From Plasmopara viticola (taxonomy: Eukaryota > Oomycota > Peronosporomycetes > Peronosporales > Peronosporaceae): a DNA stretch of 64,000 nucleotides. Shown one piece after another: positions 24,342 through 33,751 of the stretch. The notes below the pieces were generated by a model, which was not told the origin of the DNA, did not search any database, and saw only the letters and a program-made list of their open reading frames with translations. Made by a program: the position numbers and the translations under genes. The number at the start of each line of letters is the position of its first letter. Position 1 is the stretch's first letter. Where the stretch lies: positions 682,001 to 746,000 of the forward strand of contig MBPM02000025.1 in NCBI GenBank assembly GCA_001695595.3. Reading direction: 5' to 3'.

Positions 24342-25644
24342 TTATTGTAGCACTCCGTGCGTCTGCAGGAGCTTCTTGTATATCAGCGCAAATAACGCCA
24401 CGACGATACCGATGGTCAAGTAGTGCAAAAACGTGTCCACGCTATCCGACTCGGGCACTTGTGCAACGTGTTGCGCAGCAAGCGGAGGATCGGCATTCTC
24501 ATGAACGTCCCCGTCCCCACCTTCCGATACAGGATCTGGAAAGGTGGTTTCTACTGTTTCTTGAACTGTAGGAGCAGTACGAGTTGCAGGTTCCGACATA
24601 CGAGGGCTCGTTTCTGAAGGCTTTTCTGTTGCAACCGAATTGGGTTCAGCTAGTTGATCCTCTTGCAAAGCATCGCCTTGTATTCCTGGCCTTTTCTTTT
24701 CGCTGTCTGCACTAGACTCAGACTTGTCAATTTCGTTTGCTTTGGACTCAGACTTGTCGATATCGTTTGCTTTGGACTCAGACTTGTCGGTCTCGTTCGC
24801 TGGTGCTGGCGATGCACTCTCCAAGCTGTGTATGTGCAACTGCGCAATCTGTTCCGCATACTTTGATGGTTTCTTCGCTGCATCGTCGTCCTCATTCTTT
24901 GCTCTAAGCTCCGGCAACAAGTCCAGCACTCGTCCACAAGTGTCACAAGTGTAATCAACCGACTGCATGCATGACGTTGAGTTTCGATTATCATCCGATG
25001 AACTCCATTGTACATACCACTTTTGCGAGTCGTTTGCGCTCACTGGTAGAAAAATCTAATGCACCAATCGCACCCTCGCCGCTTGTGGGCATAAAGCTAA
25101 TGAGCGCCTCCAAGATCAATCGAACACCCCACGCTGGCTGCCACTCTTCCGGGTGATACGCCGAAATACTTAAACAAATTTTCTTTTTTACTTCAAAGCG
25201 TCCATTGGGCTGCAAAAAGAGTCATAATTAAGGGTCAGCATTTGCCGAAAACTCGCATTATAATCTAAATTGGCCACGTACTGTGAGCAACATAATGTTT
25301 GGAGGCTTGAAAGGGTAATCAGACGGTAGAATGATGCGACCGTGGTAGATCCCACCTTCAAATTCGGTGTCACGCGGTCCACGTAGTGTAAAATGCCAGT
25401 CAAACATATTTGTCTACCAATCATGTAGATAAAATGTGAATAAGTAGATGAGGTAGTCGATTTTCAGTAAGCTGCGCACCTCGAGTGGGGCCGCGACGTA
25501 TTGATCGCTCGGGTTGGTCATCATCTCACGCACATCCTGCCAAAGGAAGGGTTGTCACGGCAATGAAAGTAAACACTGAATAGGATAAAGACGACGCACG
25601 CCTTGAATGCGTCTAATAGCCGTGTTGCGCACGCCCGCCGACAT
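24342..25644 (-). CDS. UBE2J: Tail-anchored ubiquitin-conjugating enzyme E2, UBE2J/Ubc6 type
   Basis: Five exons, listed from the 5' end: 25600-25644, 25480-25536, 25282-25413, 25018-25209 and 24342-24962, giving 348 aa. All introns are phase 0 and 55-72 bp. The UBC fold runs from residue ~8 to ~142: FDWHFTLRGPRDTEFEGGIYHGR, then YPFKPPNIMLLTPNGRFE and the catalytic cysteine Cys90 in KKKICLSISAYHPEEW. As in the J family there is no His-Pro-Asn triad before the cysteine but a TPNGRF element. After the fold come a CxxC pair (TCDTCG), a long acidic Ser/Glu/Asp-rich linker and a C-terminal hydrophobic segment (residues ~321-339, YLTIGIVVALFALIY) that should anchor it in the ER membrane facing the cytosol. 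The role is ubiquitin transfer in ER-associated degradation. The linker contains a 10-residue repeat. The gene ends 89 bp from GATB, tail to tail. Confidence 0.93.
24715..24804 (-). repeat. 30-bp in-frame tandem repeat in UBE2J linker
   Basis: Three head-to-tail copies at 24715, 24745 and 24775, each encoding a DKSESKANE-like decapeptide. The period preserves the frame, so copy number can change without breaking the protein. Confidence 0.9.
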
Positions 25645-25659
25645 TGTTCTTCGCTGTCT

Positions 25660-26630
25660 CTTTGACAGGTGAAAATATTGCACGTAAGATGATGTGGACT
25701 ATTATTTGCGTAGGTAACATTGTTGTAGTACATTTATTTATAGCTCCTTACAGATTACAATAATTTGTGTGTGTGACATAGAAATTGACGAAGAAATTCG
25801 ATAAGTCAGAAATATTCTTTTTTAAAGAAGTGCTACAGTATACGTGTCCACCATAGCCATGTCCGAAAGTCATCGGTTTAAGGGCGTTGAGAGTTGGCGG
25901 GCCGATATTGTCTTTGATCTATTAAGTGCACGTGATAACCTCGACTCAACACAACTTATTTTAATAGGCGTGCAATTGTCTAAATCATATTTGCTAAAAA
26001 CGAAGCTAGAAAACAATAATTTGTAATTGTGCAAAGTAGACCACTACATTTCTCTATCTGTTCGGTCACTATTCTAGTACAAGCTCCGCAACTCATAAAA
26101 GCATCTGCGACACATTTGAAGCATGTCCATGCGCTGACGAAGACCTGCTTTCATTACAATTTTTCGCAGTATATTATGATTTGGCAAGGAACATTCTCGT
26201 TGCAAATACCCCGGACATGATTCGGTGTTACTTGCTCGATAGAACGCTTACGGCACGATTGCTCTTTCCGCGTCGTCGTTTCCATGGTTGAGTGCGCAGA
26301 CTAACTTGCACATCTACTATTTTCATTGGTCGGAACCATATTAACAATATCAAGATTGTATGCTTCTCTTGAGAATGTGGGAATTAGTAAGCACACTTCT
26401 GTAGTATACTATATTGAATCAACTACAGCCACTTAGTTAGCTTCTAAGCGCATTATTTTGCAGTCGTAAAGGGTGCCTACTCATTGCGATATCCAAAGGG
26501 ATTCAATCATGACGACGTCAAGCCATTGGTCTTCAAAGCAGATTTGATGATAGCTCATGCGTGCAGCGAATGACTGGTCCGAGTCTCGTTGATGAAGCAG
26601 CAGTTTATGACACCTGCTTTCCGTATGCTT
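25660..26630. other. Intergenic region upstream of UBE2J
   Basis: No supportable gene. An ATG at 25859 (+) opens a 55-codon frame beginning MSESHRFKGVESWRADIVFDLL, divergent from UBE2J. It could be a first exon or chance. The rest is AT-rich with short frames. Confidence 0.35.
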
Positions 26631-26644
26631 CCGCTAGCCATCGC

Positions 26645-26695
26645 GCAAGTAGTAATATCTGGCACATCACGCCGGCAGTTTTTTTCTTTACGTAT
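26645..26695 (-). repeat. ~45-bp repeat, inverted partner of 31450-31500
   Basis: The minus strand reads ACTGCCGGCGTGATGTGCC and continues AGATATTACTACTTGCGCG. The plus strand at 31450-31500 carries the same sequence with about four differences, including a matching A-rich lead-in. Similarity fades on both sides. The two copies point inward around the PolB/CRN island. Both translate to NCRRxVPDITTxA, so the copies may derive from one coding repeat instead of a terminal inverted repeat. Confidence 0.65.
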
Positions 26696-26838
26696 AAAAC
26701 TATACTTCCCTTCCTTTATCCAACCGTCCACATCAGGCATCGTGTAGGTCCTACGAAATTTACACCATGGATCTTCATACCAGTCAAGCCGTGAGCACTG
26801 ATGATTTTTTATAAAAGCGACTTGTACTTATCGATATT

Positions 26839-27796
26839 TTACTGCTGAATCTTCGCGAATACACTACCGATGTATTTGAACATATCCGTGAGCAACATTT
26901 TTGGATCATCAGTTACAAAGCATCGCACCTCCTCGGTCAAGCTATCAGCTACGGATACAGAAACCGGGATGTGCTCATTTGTGATGGAAATATTCTCCCC
27001 GTGTTGAGTCGCGGTAGGCTTAAAAACTAAACGATGAAGTGATCGATGTTCTAGTCAGTATTCGTGATTAAATAATTCGTAAGCAGTGATTGTAATGCGT
27101 TCTGAGCCGGTTTGTAGATTGTTGGCTCAGCTGGGAAGCTTTCGATATTCACGAGCTCACACAGATTTTTTTTGTGGTTTTTACTCCTTTCAAAGCTGAC
27201 GAACACCATTTCACACTTAGGACATTGACACTTAGACCGGAGCATATCAATGTTCTTGATGTATAGAGCATGGATCTCATGGAATAGAATATCCATAACC
27301 ACTCCTTCTCTCTTCAAACGACAGATACACTCAACATTACCGGTCTTTACATCCATAGAGTAGACGTTGATGCCGAAATGAAAGCATTCCTCAAGTTCAT
27401 CGAGCTGCAGGGGGTCAATTGTCTTGAAGCTTCTAAATAAACCTAACGAATATTGAACCCCCTTGTAGGAGCAGTAGCGCCTAAATACTTCCATTACCTG
27501 AGCCTGGATCCGATGAGGATCTTTCTGAGCATGCTGATGCAAATGCCACGCGGTACAGTGAAACACACATTTGTTGTTGGTTCGGGAAAATTGATTACGT
27601 GCTTGTTCTCGCGAATAATCTTAGGGATAACAGCTTCGCTATTGCCAAGTGCATGCTCACGGAAATAAATGTAAATTTTGAACCCAGTAATTGACTTCAG
27701 CTTATACCTCGATTTGGGATAGTTAAGCGTGTTAGCCAATCCCATTGTCCTGATCTCTGAGATAATTTTCGTACGAATATCGGATCGACTAGTCAA
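26839..27796 (-). pseudogene. Viral/Polinton-type family B DNA polymerase relic
   Basis: Three minus-strand frames in succession (27796 to ~27550, 27566-27051, ~27047-26839) read as the region upstream of and into the exonuclease part of protein-primed type B polymerases found in Polinton/Maverick elements, polinton-like viruses and related organellar plasmids. Visible features are ELEECFHFGINVYSMD (the usual I.V..LD segment), IHALYIKNIDMLRSKC with a CxxC...H...C zinc-knuckle-like motif (residues CQCPKCE ... NHKKNLC), then IPVSVSVADSLTEEV and VTDDPKMLLTDMFKYI. At least two frameshifts and stops separate the pieces, and the exonuclease and palm catalytic motifs are absent, so it is non-functional. 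The family assignment is from motif memory and needs a profile search. Confidence 0.6.
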
Positions 27797-27936
27797 CCCG
27801 ATACATCACTCGACCACTGAACATCCCTATACATCTCTGTCTTAACGGTGGCTTGGCGTACGCGACGATGCGCTCGCTCAAGAAGCTCCTGTCGATTTTG
27901 CTCTCGTTGAACAAGACTGTTGAAATTAGAAAACAT
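27793..27936 (-). CDS. Small charged ORF next to the polymerase relic
   Basis: A 47-codon ATG-initiated frame, rich in Arg, Glu and Gln (LVQREQNRQELLERAHRRVR), likely helical. It sits directly upstream of the polymerase relic on the same strand and overlaps its first base positions. No family is recognised. It could be a separate small gene of the mobile element or part of the polymerase N-terminus. Confidence 0.3.
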   Translation of the reverse strand: MFSNFNSLVQREQNRQELLERAHRRVRQATVKTEMYRDVQWSSDVSG

Positions 27937-27982
27937 TGTTTGAATCGTATATATGATAATGAAACATAAAAAATAGGTTTAT

Positions 27983-28273
27983 CTACCAGTAGCTTTGCAT
28001 GACTGAATCAAGTGTCGCATAGTCGTACTGATGATGGATCTGATTCCGCTCATTCAGCATATTGAGATGGCGATCCTTAATACAGTGAAACGGGACGCCA
28101 AAGATCTTCTCGAGATCCATTTTATAAAACTGTTTGGCTACGGTCGCTCGGTAATTAGCTACCGGATCCAACACCACAAGCTCAGCTTTGATTCTGCTAA
28201 CTTCTTGAATGATCCAAATCTCTCGTCGAAGCCGATTTAGCTCACGCTGGTTTTTTAAACTAGAGGGACACAT
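27983..28273 (-). CDS. Hypothetical protein, accessory island
   Basis: A 96-aa frame from a genuine ATG. The first half is charged and helical (SSLKNQRELNRLRREIWIIQE). The second half carries HCIKDRHLNMLNERNQIHHQYDY. No known domain. It lies 42 bp downstream of another same-strand ORF and is followed by the small charged ORF and the polymerase relic, which is an operon-like spacing more typical of a mobile DNA element or virus than of an oomycete gene neighbourhood. It could also be a remnant of a longer gene. Confidence 0.4.
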   Translation of the reverse strand: MCPSSLKNQRELNRLRREIWIIQEVSRIKAELVVLDPVANYRATVAKQFYKMDLEKIFGVPFHCIKDRHLNMLNERNQIHHQYDYATLDSVMQSYW

Positions 28274-28315
28274 GAAATCTTATTGTTATATATGAAGTCA
28301 GATAAATTCAACTTT

Positions 28316-28729
28316 TTAGCAAAAATAGTTTGAACAATACCAGCACTGAGTAGAATCCCCATCCGTTAGACTCACGAGATCGTAGCCAAGAGCAATGTTC
28401 ACCTTGGAGGCTTTAGTTTGACCAGCAAGGACGTTCTCCACCTTGTGGTAGAACTCAGAAGGCTGAATACCCTCATACAGGTGCGACTCGATGTGTGTTC
28501 CGTTGTAGAAACGATACTTGGGGTCAGCCTTATAGTCCGGGTAGATCTGCTTCTTTAGAGTCTCGACGGAAATTTTGTACTGCTTCGCCAGTAGCTTCTG
28601 GCTGGTAGGACGGGAAACGTTGCTAATATAAACCATCTTACCAGAACTACCACGCACCTCAACGCGGTAGGTGCTGCCCCATGTGATAGGATGGATATCT
28701 TTATGTCCTTCAAGTTCGTATACAAACAT
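28316..28729 (-). CDS. Hypothetical protein, accessory island
   Basis: A 137-aa frame from an ATG, with good residue diversity and no low-complexity sequence. Segments that look structured are ITWGSTYRVEVRGSSGKMVY, a helix-turn-helix-like stretch LLAKQYKISVETLKKQIYP (a helix, a short turn, then a second helix, suggesting DNA binding), RFYNGTHIESHLYEG, and VNIALGYDLVSLTDGD. It ends with three cysteines (CWYCSNYFC). I do not recognise the family. It is the largest intact frame of the small-ORF cluster between the CRN gene and the polymerase relic and is the best candidate for a real element-borne protein. Confidence 0.5.
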   Translation of the reverse strand: MFVYELEGHKDIHPITWGSTYRVEVRGSSGKMVYISNVSRPTSQKLLAKQYKISVETLKKQIYPDYKADPKYRFYNGTHIESHLYEGIQPSEFYHKVENVLAGQTKASKVNIALGYDLVSLTDGDSTQCWYCSNYFC

Positions 28730-28873
28730 GTTGCCTACATATGCTTGGCCTTGTATCAGGATCGACTTTATATCTTGGTCATTTACAAAATATTCTGGAA
28801 TTAATTAATTCAAATATTTGGCTTAAAAAGAATTAATTATTTAAGTTCGATTTCAAATTCGCTAAGTTCGCTT

Positions 28874-29012
28874 TTAAATCTGCTCTCTGTTCTTATCGTC
28901 GTAGCTCTCTTGATACGACAATCGAGTTTCACGTGTGCGCTGATAGTAGCGCTTCTGCGCAGCCTTAATGCGCTCTTTGTTAGCGAGGTAGTGTTCAGGT
29001 GAGTACGCCATC
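28874..29012 (-). pseudogene. Frameshifted small basic ORF
   Basis: Starts MAYSPEHYLA at 29012. One extra base near 28980 breaks the frame. The alternative frame continues KERIKAAQKRYYQRTRETR and YDDKNREQI before a stop at 28874. The repeated pattern of YY/QK and N-R-E is common in small proteins of large DNA viruses and related elements. It is dead as it stands. Confidence 0.45.
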
Positions 29013-29274
29013 TTTGTATTTTATAGTTATCAGTAATAAAACCAATATAATTTGATTCAATCCTGATTGTGTGGCGCGCGCTCTGTTGATCTCTCATTCT
29101 TTAGTTTCACCGGTAGCTTGACTTTGTGCGAACTATCCTAGATACTCTTAAGTGCTATCGTTAAGCGGACGATCAGAGATACCTTTCAGTGCCATGATTA
29201 AGCAGATGAGTGCATGTAAAGAGATCTCATTTAAAAAAATAACGCAAAAGGATTGCAACTCGTATGGAAGATAT

Positions 29275-30402
29275 TTATTGCAGCATCGCGTAAATTTTCC
29301 CGACAATTTCTTTCAATCCTTCAAATGATGGCATGGTATCGACGGTACGGAGAGAATAATCATGCTTTCGGACCTTCATGTCTTCGCTGATCAAGAACCT
29401 CCACTCGAAAAAATTGGTCACGATGCCATACGCCACACTAAGATCTTCGACGTCAGCAAGAGCTTCGAGCCCCGTCACATTCTGAACCAGTCCTTGCAGC
29501 TAATCTTCACGCTTTGCTTGGACAAGTGAAATTTGCTTGGTGTTACTCTTGAGCACGAACTCGAATCGACCTTTCAGGAGCACGTTCTTCCCAACCGCGT
29601 CTTCTTCGACTAATATGCGGACGTTCTTGAGCAGACGACTGACTGTCTCAAGGATTGGGGCGATAAAAAGCAATCTCTTGGCTTCTTTCCCATCCAAAAT
29701 TTGTCCATAGAGTTCCCGCACGTCAACAATACGAGCGAGGAGTAGCTCGATGTCAGCATCAGGAATATCGCTGGGTTGAAGTTCGTAAGAATCGTCGAAG
29801 TCGTAAATAGGTTTGATATCTTCCCAACAAAGACTCGAATAGCCCACAGTCTTGTCGACATCGTGATATTTCCGCTTTTTGCTTGTATATTTGGCGTCTT
29901 CACTCGTGGTCTTCTGGTTCGCCTCTTGATTCTTCTGACGAATCATTGTATTGATCGCAGCCCATCGTTTGAGACGTTCGGGGTGCCGGTGTATTGTAGT
30001 TGGCGGCAAAGAGAGTGCCACGCCGAGAGCCATGGCTGCGGAGCGGTCATATTCATCCTTTGGAACCACCACCAGCACGTGAACCACGTCCTCTCCAAGC
30101 GAAACGTCTGGCCTGAACAGGTCCGGCTTGTTCGACTTCCACGACCCGCGCAGCTTCTTCATCTTCGATGTGTTAACTTTATTCTGTAGCATCTTGTCCA
30201 GGTCATCGTCATCTTGCAGCCACGCGCCGCCCTCCGCCTTTGCCAGGAAGAGCTGCAGCTTGTCTGCGTCGATGTCCTTGAAGTCGTTCGATTTGTCCGC
30301 CTTGATGACCTACTTCATGTCTCCCACCGTCTGGGCCGCGTCGATGTCCACAAGGAACGCGCTTCCCGCCACACCAACGATGGCACAAAAGAGCTTCACC
30401 AT
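29275..30402 (-). pseudogene. Crinkler (CRN) family effector gene with two in-frame TAG codons
   Basis: From the ATG at 30402 the frame runs 376 codons to 29275 with no frameshift, but TAG occurs at codon 31 (30310-30312) and codon 301 (29500-29502). The N-terminus [16 protein letters not shown] and the LQLFLAK motif (codons 49-55) identify the CRN translocation domain. HVLVVVP (codons 108-114) closes the DWL-type region. CRN proteins are secreted or translocated into plant cells and usually act in the nucleus. The C-terminal half has FEFVL..., VQAK and later AYGIVTNFFEWRF, resembling the PD-(D/E)xK nuclease-like module seen in many CRNs. The two TAGs make it a probable pseudogene. Readthrough or a sequencing artefact are alternatives. 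It lies about 300 bp from the small-ORF/polymerase island on the same strand. Confidence 0.85.
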
Positions 30403-30409
30403 CTTTTCT

Positions 30410-31440
30410 CGAGCCGGCAGATTCTGGAATGAGGAAGAAAAGGGAGAGAATTTCTGGCGTACTTGAGCGGACATGAAGGTGTGTGACAGCGATTTTCAAC
30501 GAATAATGAGACGTCACGTCGCGCTGGTCCGAACTTATCCTTAGGTAAAAAGTTGCCGGCGTAATGTTCTCTTGCTTTTATCAATCTAGTTTGAACGTCG
30601 GCGGCCGAAACGCCCTAAGATCCAAACACGTGGTTGTGTGCGAGCTCGTGGATTTTCTCTTACGTTCTTCCTTTGGCCAGTCTTTCCACTGACAGATATG
30701 TTTGATACGAGATGGACTCGCACCTGACTTTGATTAATGTGTGACGCAACAATGACCCTTCGATCGATTTAAGAATGATTGATGCACTATTTCAAAATCG
30801 CTGTATGGAGAGTCATGTGTAAGAGAGCATCTTCTCGCACTTGCCTCCAATTTCTTTAAAGAGAAATCCATGTACAGGCGGTACTTCCACAAAGCCAAGT
30901 GACGCCACCAAAACTTTTCGCAAGCTCCGAATTATCGTAAAGCATGATTTTTGTCTAAAGTCGGGGCAGCTCCGTCGTAAGCGCTATTTAATTGACCGGT
31001 GGCTTGTATAAAACACTGCTGAGGCCTTGTCAGCACCAGTCGGTCCATTTAGCGGTATGCTCTGCGCGTGGCTTGTGATGTCGTAAGAGACTCAAAAGCG
31101 CATCTTGTAATATTATATCCCGCACCCAGTGTGTGTCATATTAATCAGTGGCATTACTTGATTGTGAGACATAAATCACGTGATGTTTCGGACATCTATA
31201 GAAGACAGTATACTTGTACTTAGGCTAAAATTAAGGAGCATTACATGGTCTATTGGATGATGCTTCGAAGGTGGTCGAGATGTTGCGTCTTTGAACCCAA
31301 GACTGTTAGATCTCAACGGTTAAGCGATTCTTAAACTACCCTAATATTGTAAGGCGCTGCTTTCGCTCCAAAGTGATGGAGAGGTTGCGTCGTTGAACTC
31401 GCTGCTGTCCCGATAGAAAGGTTTCAGGAAAGTTCTCGGT
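30410..31440. other. Gene-free stretch upstream of the CRN gene
   Basis: Contains the presumed CRN promoter side and short frames only. No RNA gene or clear repeat. Confidence 0.4.
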
Positions 31441-31449
31441 GGTAAATTA

Positions 31450-31646
31450 AGGTAAGAAAAAAAAAATTGCCGGCGTAATGTGCCAGATATTACTACTCGC
31501 GCATCCATATATGTAAAAGATCCCACGCTCTCAGTGAAAAACCACCGGTCGGCATCGCATCTCAACGCTGGCGATCTTACGTCATACAAAAGCCAAGACA
31601 CTGCGTCTTTTCGAGCCTTCGCACCTCATTCGGCGGCGCTTTCGTA
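31450..31646 (+). pseudogene. Unknown coding-like fragment sharing the ~45-bp repeat
   Basis: A plus-strand frame of about 60 codons without an ATG reads NCRRNVPDITTRASIYV, then NHRSASHLNAGDLTSYKS and ASFRAFAPH before TAA at 31644. Its first part matches the minus-strand sequence at 26645-26695. The residue mix looks like real protein, so it may be an exon of a decayed repeat-borne gene. No family is recognised. Confidence 0.35.
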
Positions 31647-31649
31647 ACG

Positions 31650-32035
31650 GTCACCAGTCCAAATATAGAAATTCTGGATCGTGCTTGTGCACTATATGCT
31701 CTACTCCATAGGAAGCCATCATACCGGTATCATAAGCAGGTTTCGCAACGGCTTCGGTCTTTCCACCGATTGCAACGGTAGCGCCTTGTAAAAAAAACGG
31801 ATAAAAATAACTCCTGTCCCAAGGCAGTGCAGAGCCCACACACTATAAAAATAGCTCTACGCCTCAAGGTCTCCGCCAGCAGCTCGGTATTTCCGGCACT
31901 CCTACTTTTGCCGAGATATAAATATCGGCTATATTCGACAGCTCTATTTCTACCAGGTGCGTGCGTTCATATTTTGATCATGGTGCAAGATGAAAATATC
32001 TAAGTATGCACTTGCACGAAAGTAGGGACATTTCG
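31650..32035. promoter_or_regulatory. 5' region of the MADS-box gene
   Basis: No gene. A 12-base palindrome-like TATA element, GATATAAATATC, lies at 31915-31926, about 115 bases upstream of the MADS start. Another CACTATAAAAATAG occurs near 31840. CArG-like or TATA function is possible. Only the sequence resemblance supports it. Confidence 0.3.
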
Positions 32036-32039
32036 TACC

Positions 32040-33571
32040 ATGGGCCGCAAAAAGATTCAGATCAAGCGCATTGAAGACGATCGCAATCGTCAGGTGACAT
32101 TTGCCAAGCGCAAGAATGGCATCTTTAAGAAAGCCATGGAGTTGTCAAAGCTTTGCGATTGCGAGATTGCTCTTATTGTGTTCGACTCGAATGAAAAATT
32201 GTATCAATACTCAAGCACTGGAGTGGATCAAATATTACTCAAGTACACAGAGTACGGCGAGCCGTACGAAACCAAAGATAACAGCGACGTGAGTTGATTT
32301 GCTTCTTTTTCACGTTTGATGGAGAACTGATCTTGTATTTGCTTTAACTTTTCAGTATGAGATTATGTTTGGAGAAAAGAAAAAACAGCTACAACAAGCG
32401 GCCAAGGAGGCAGCAGCGGCAGCAGCAGCTGGAGCGAATGCTGAAGCTTCGTTAAATTACAATATGGGCCACGGATCGACTCCAACCGGAGCTGCAATGC
32501 AGTCGTATCAGAATATGCACGGTGGTATGAACGGCGCCTCGTTGGGACTCACTAACGATCCGGACCAATACATGCTCAACTCACGCAGCCGTCCACCTAC
32601 CCAGAAAAAACGGGTACACCGCGGTTTTCAACAACTTTTGAAGAAGGAGCATGGAGGGTACACTCCACCGACACTCCCATTGTATCAACACGGGGTACGC
32701 TGAAGAATGCGATTTGGTCTTTAAATTCAGTTTCTAACCCGCTTGTTTGCAGATGGGCATGCTTGGGGGGCTTCCTAGTCACCATATGCTTGCTGCACTT
32801 CCGAGTCCACCCAATCTATCGGGCATTCTTCCGTCACCAACGAGTACGTCGTACTGCAAATTGAATGTGCTGCAAACTTTATGACTGATGATTTTTTGAA
32901 CATTTATAGCGGGTATGCTCCTCCACGACTTTAGCCCTCAGAGTGCAGGTCTCTTTGGGCACCACCCTATGCTTGGTGGAGGTATGCCGGGTGATTTCCA
33001 CGACAGCAAAAGCAGCGTCCTCGGACTTAATTTAGTTCCATCAGACTTTAGTCAAGGCGGTGGTGGTTCCGTTCACCCGCAGCAATATCAGCAGTCCAAA
33101 GACACATATTACACACAAAGCAAAGAGACGGATTTGTCGGATAAATCCCCAAGGGGTAGTACCACTTCTCCTGTCCATACCCACGATCCAGCTGGAGATC
33201 AAGACGCTCACGAAGCTTTAAATAAACCTGAAATCGTCTCGAAAGAAGTCACAGAGCAGCCTCATCAAGAAGGCGTTAACGATAATAGACAATCAGCAAA
33301 GGAGAATGAAGTGTCGGAGAAAGTTTCCCCACATGTAGCAATCTCACCGAAGCGAGAACTAAAAGATGGCAACGAGAATGACTCAAGACCGCGTTCAAAT
33401 CCAGCGAAATCCGATAGCATCTTAAGTGCTTCTCCGACCAAAGCTGCTCCAGAATTGGAGGCGTTTTCTGAATCTCAAGCGCAAAGTGCAGACGTTGCAA
33501 AGCGCTCACACTCCGAGGTGTTAAAGTCAACATCGACTAGTCCCCACAAGCGGCAACGTGTGGCTGTTTGA
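32040..33571 (+). CDS. MADS-box transcription factor, MEF2/SRF type
   Basis: Four exons: 32040-32288, 32356-32694, 32753-32843 and 32910-33571, giving 446 aa. Introns are 67, 58 and 66 bp and phases agree. The MADS domain fills residues 1-60: [40 protein letters not shown], then [19 protein letters not shown], closest to the MEF2 class (type II) by the RKKIQI start and QYSS end. Residues 61-85 ([18 protein letters not shown]) occupy the MEF2-domain position. An alanine-rich coiled stretch ([18 protein letters not shown]) follows, then Met/Gly/Gln-rich segments and a Ser/Pro/Lys-rich acidic tail ending in a KRQR basic cluster that may be a nuclear signal. It would bind A/T-rich CArG-type sites as a dimer. 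It is convergent with the tandem-PC4 gene (180 bp apart). MADS genes are few in oomycetes, so this is probably a key regulator. Confidence 0.93.
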
Positions 33572-33751
33572 AACCAATTCGTAGTCGCGCAATTTCAGCT
33601 GCGTAGTGCTGATGAGTGTCATTTGCATTGCATTGTTTGGTATATTAGAGCGAAATATACGGCCTTCGCCAAAAGTAACACAACTTTTCAGTCAAGAAAT
33701 TTTAATATTTAAAATACTGATGTCATTTAAAAAATGAGAAAGCTCTTGCAG

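Noticed and set aside
25010..25045. Apparent frameshift in UBE2J just after the RKRLAK codons
   Set aside because: A 55-bp GT-AG intron (24963-25017, donor GTATGT, acceptor GCAG) joins LAKV to SVDYTCDTCG in phase and restores family similarity, so no frameshift is needed.
30551..30566. TGCCGGCGTAATGT also found near 31470, as a third copy of the 45-bp repeat
   Set aside because: Only about 14 bases match and similarity stops at once on both sides. A match of this length is expected by chance in a window this size.
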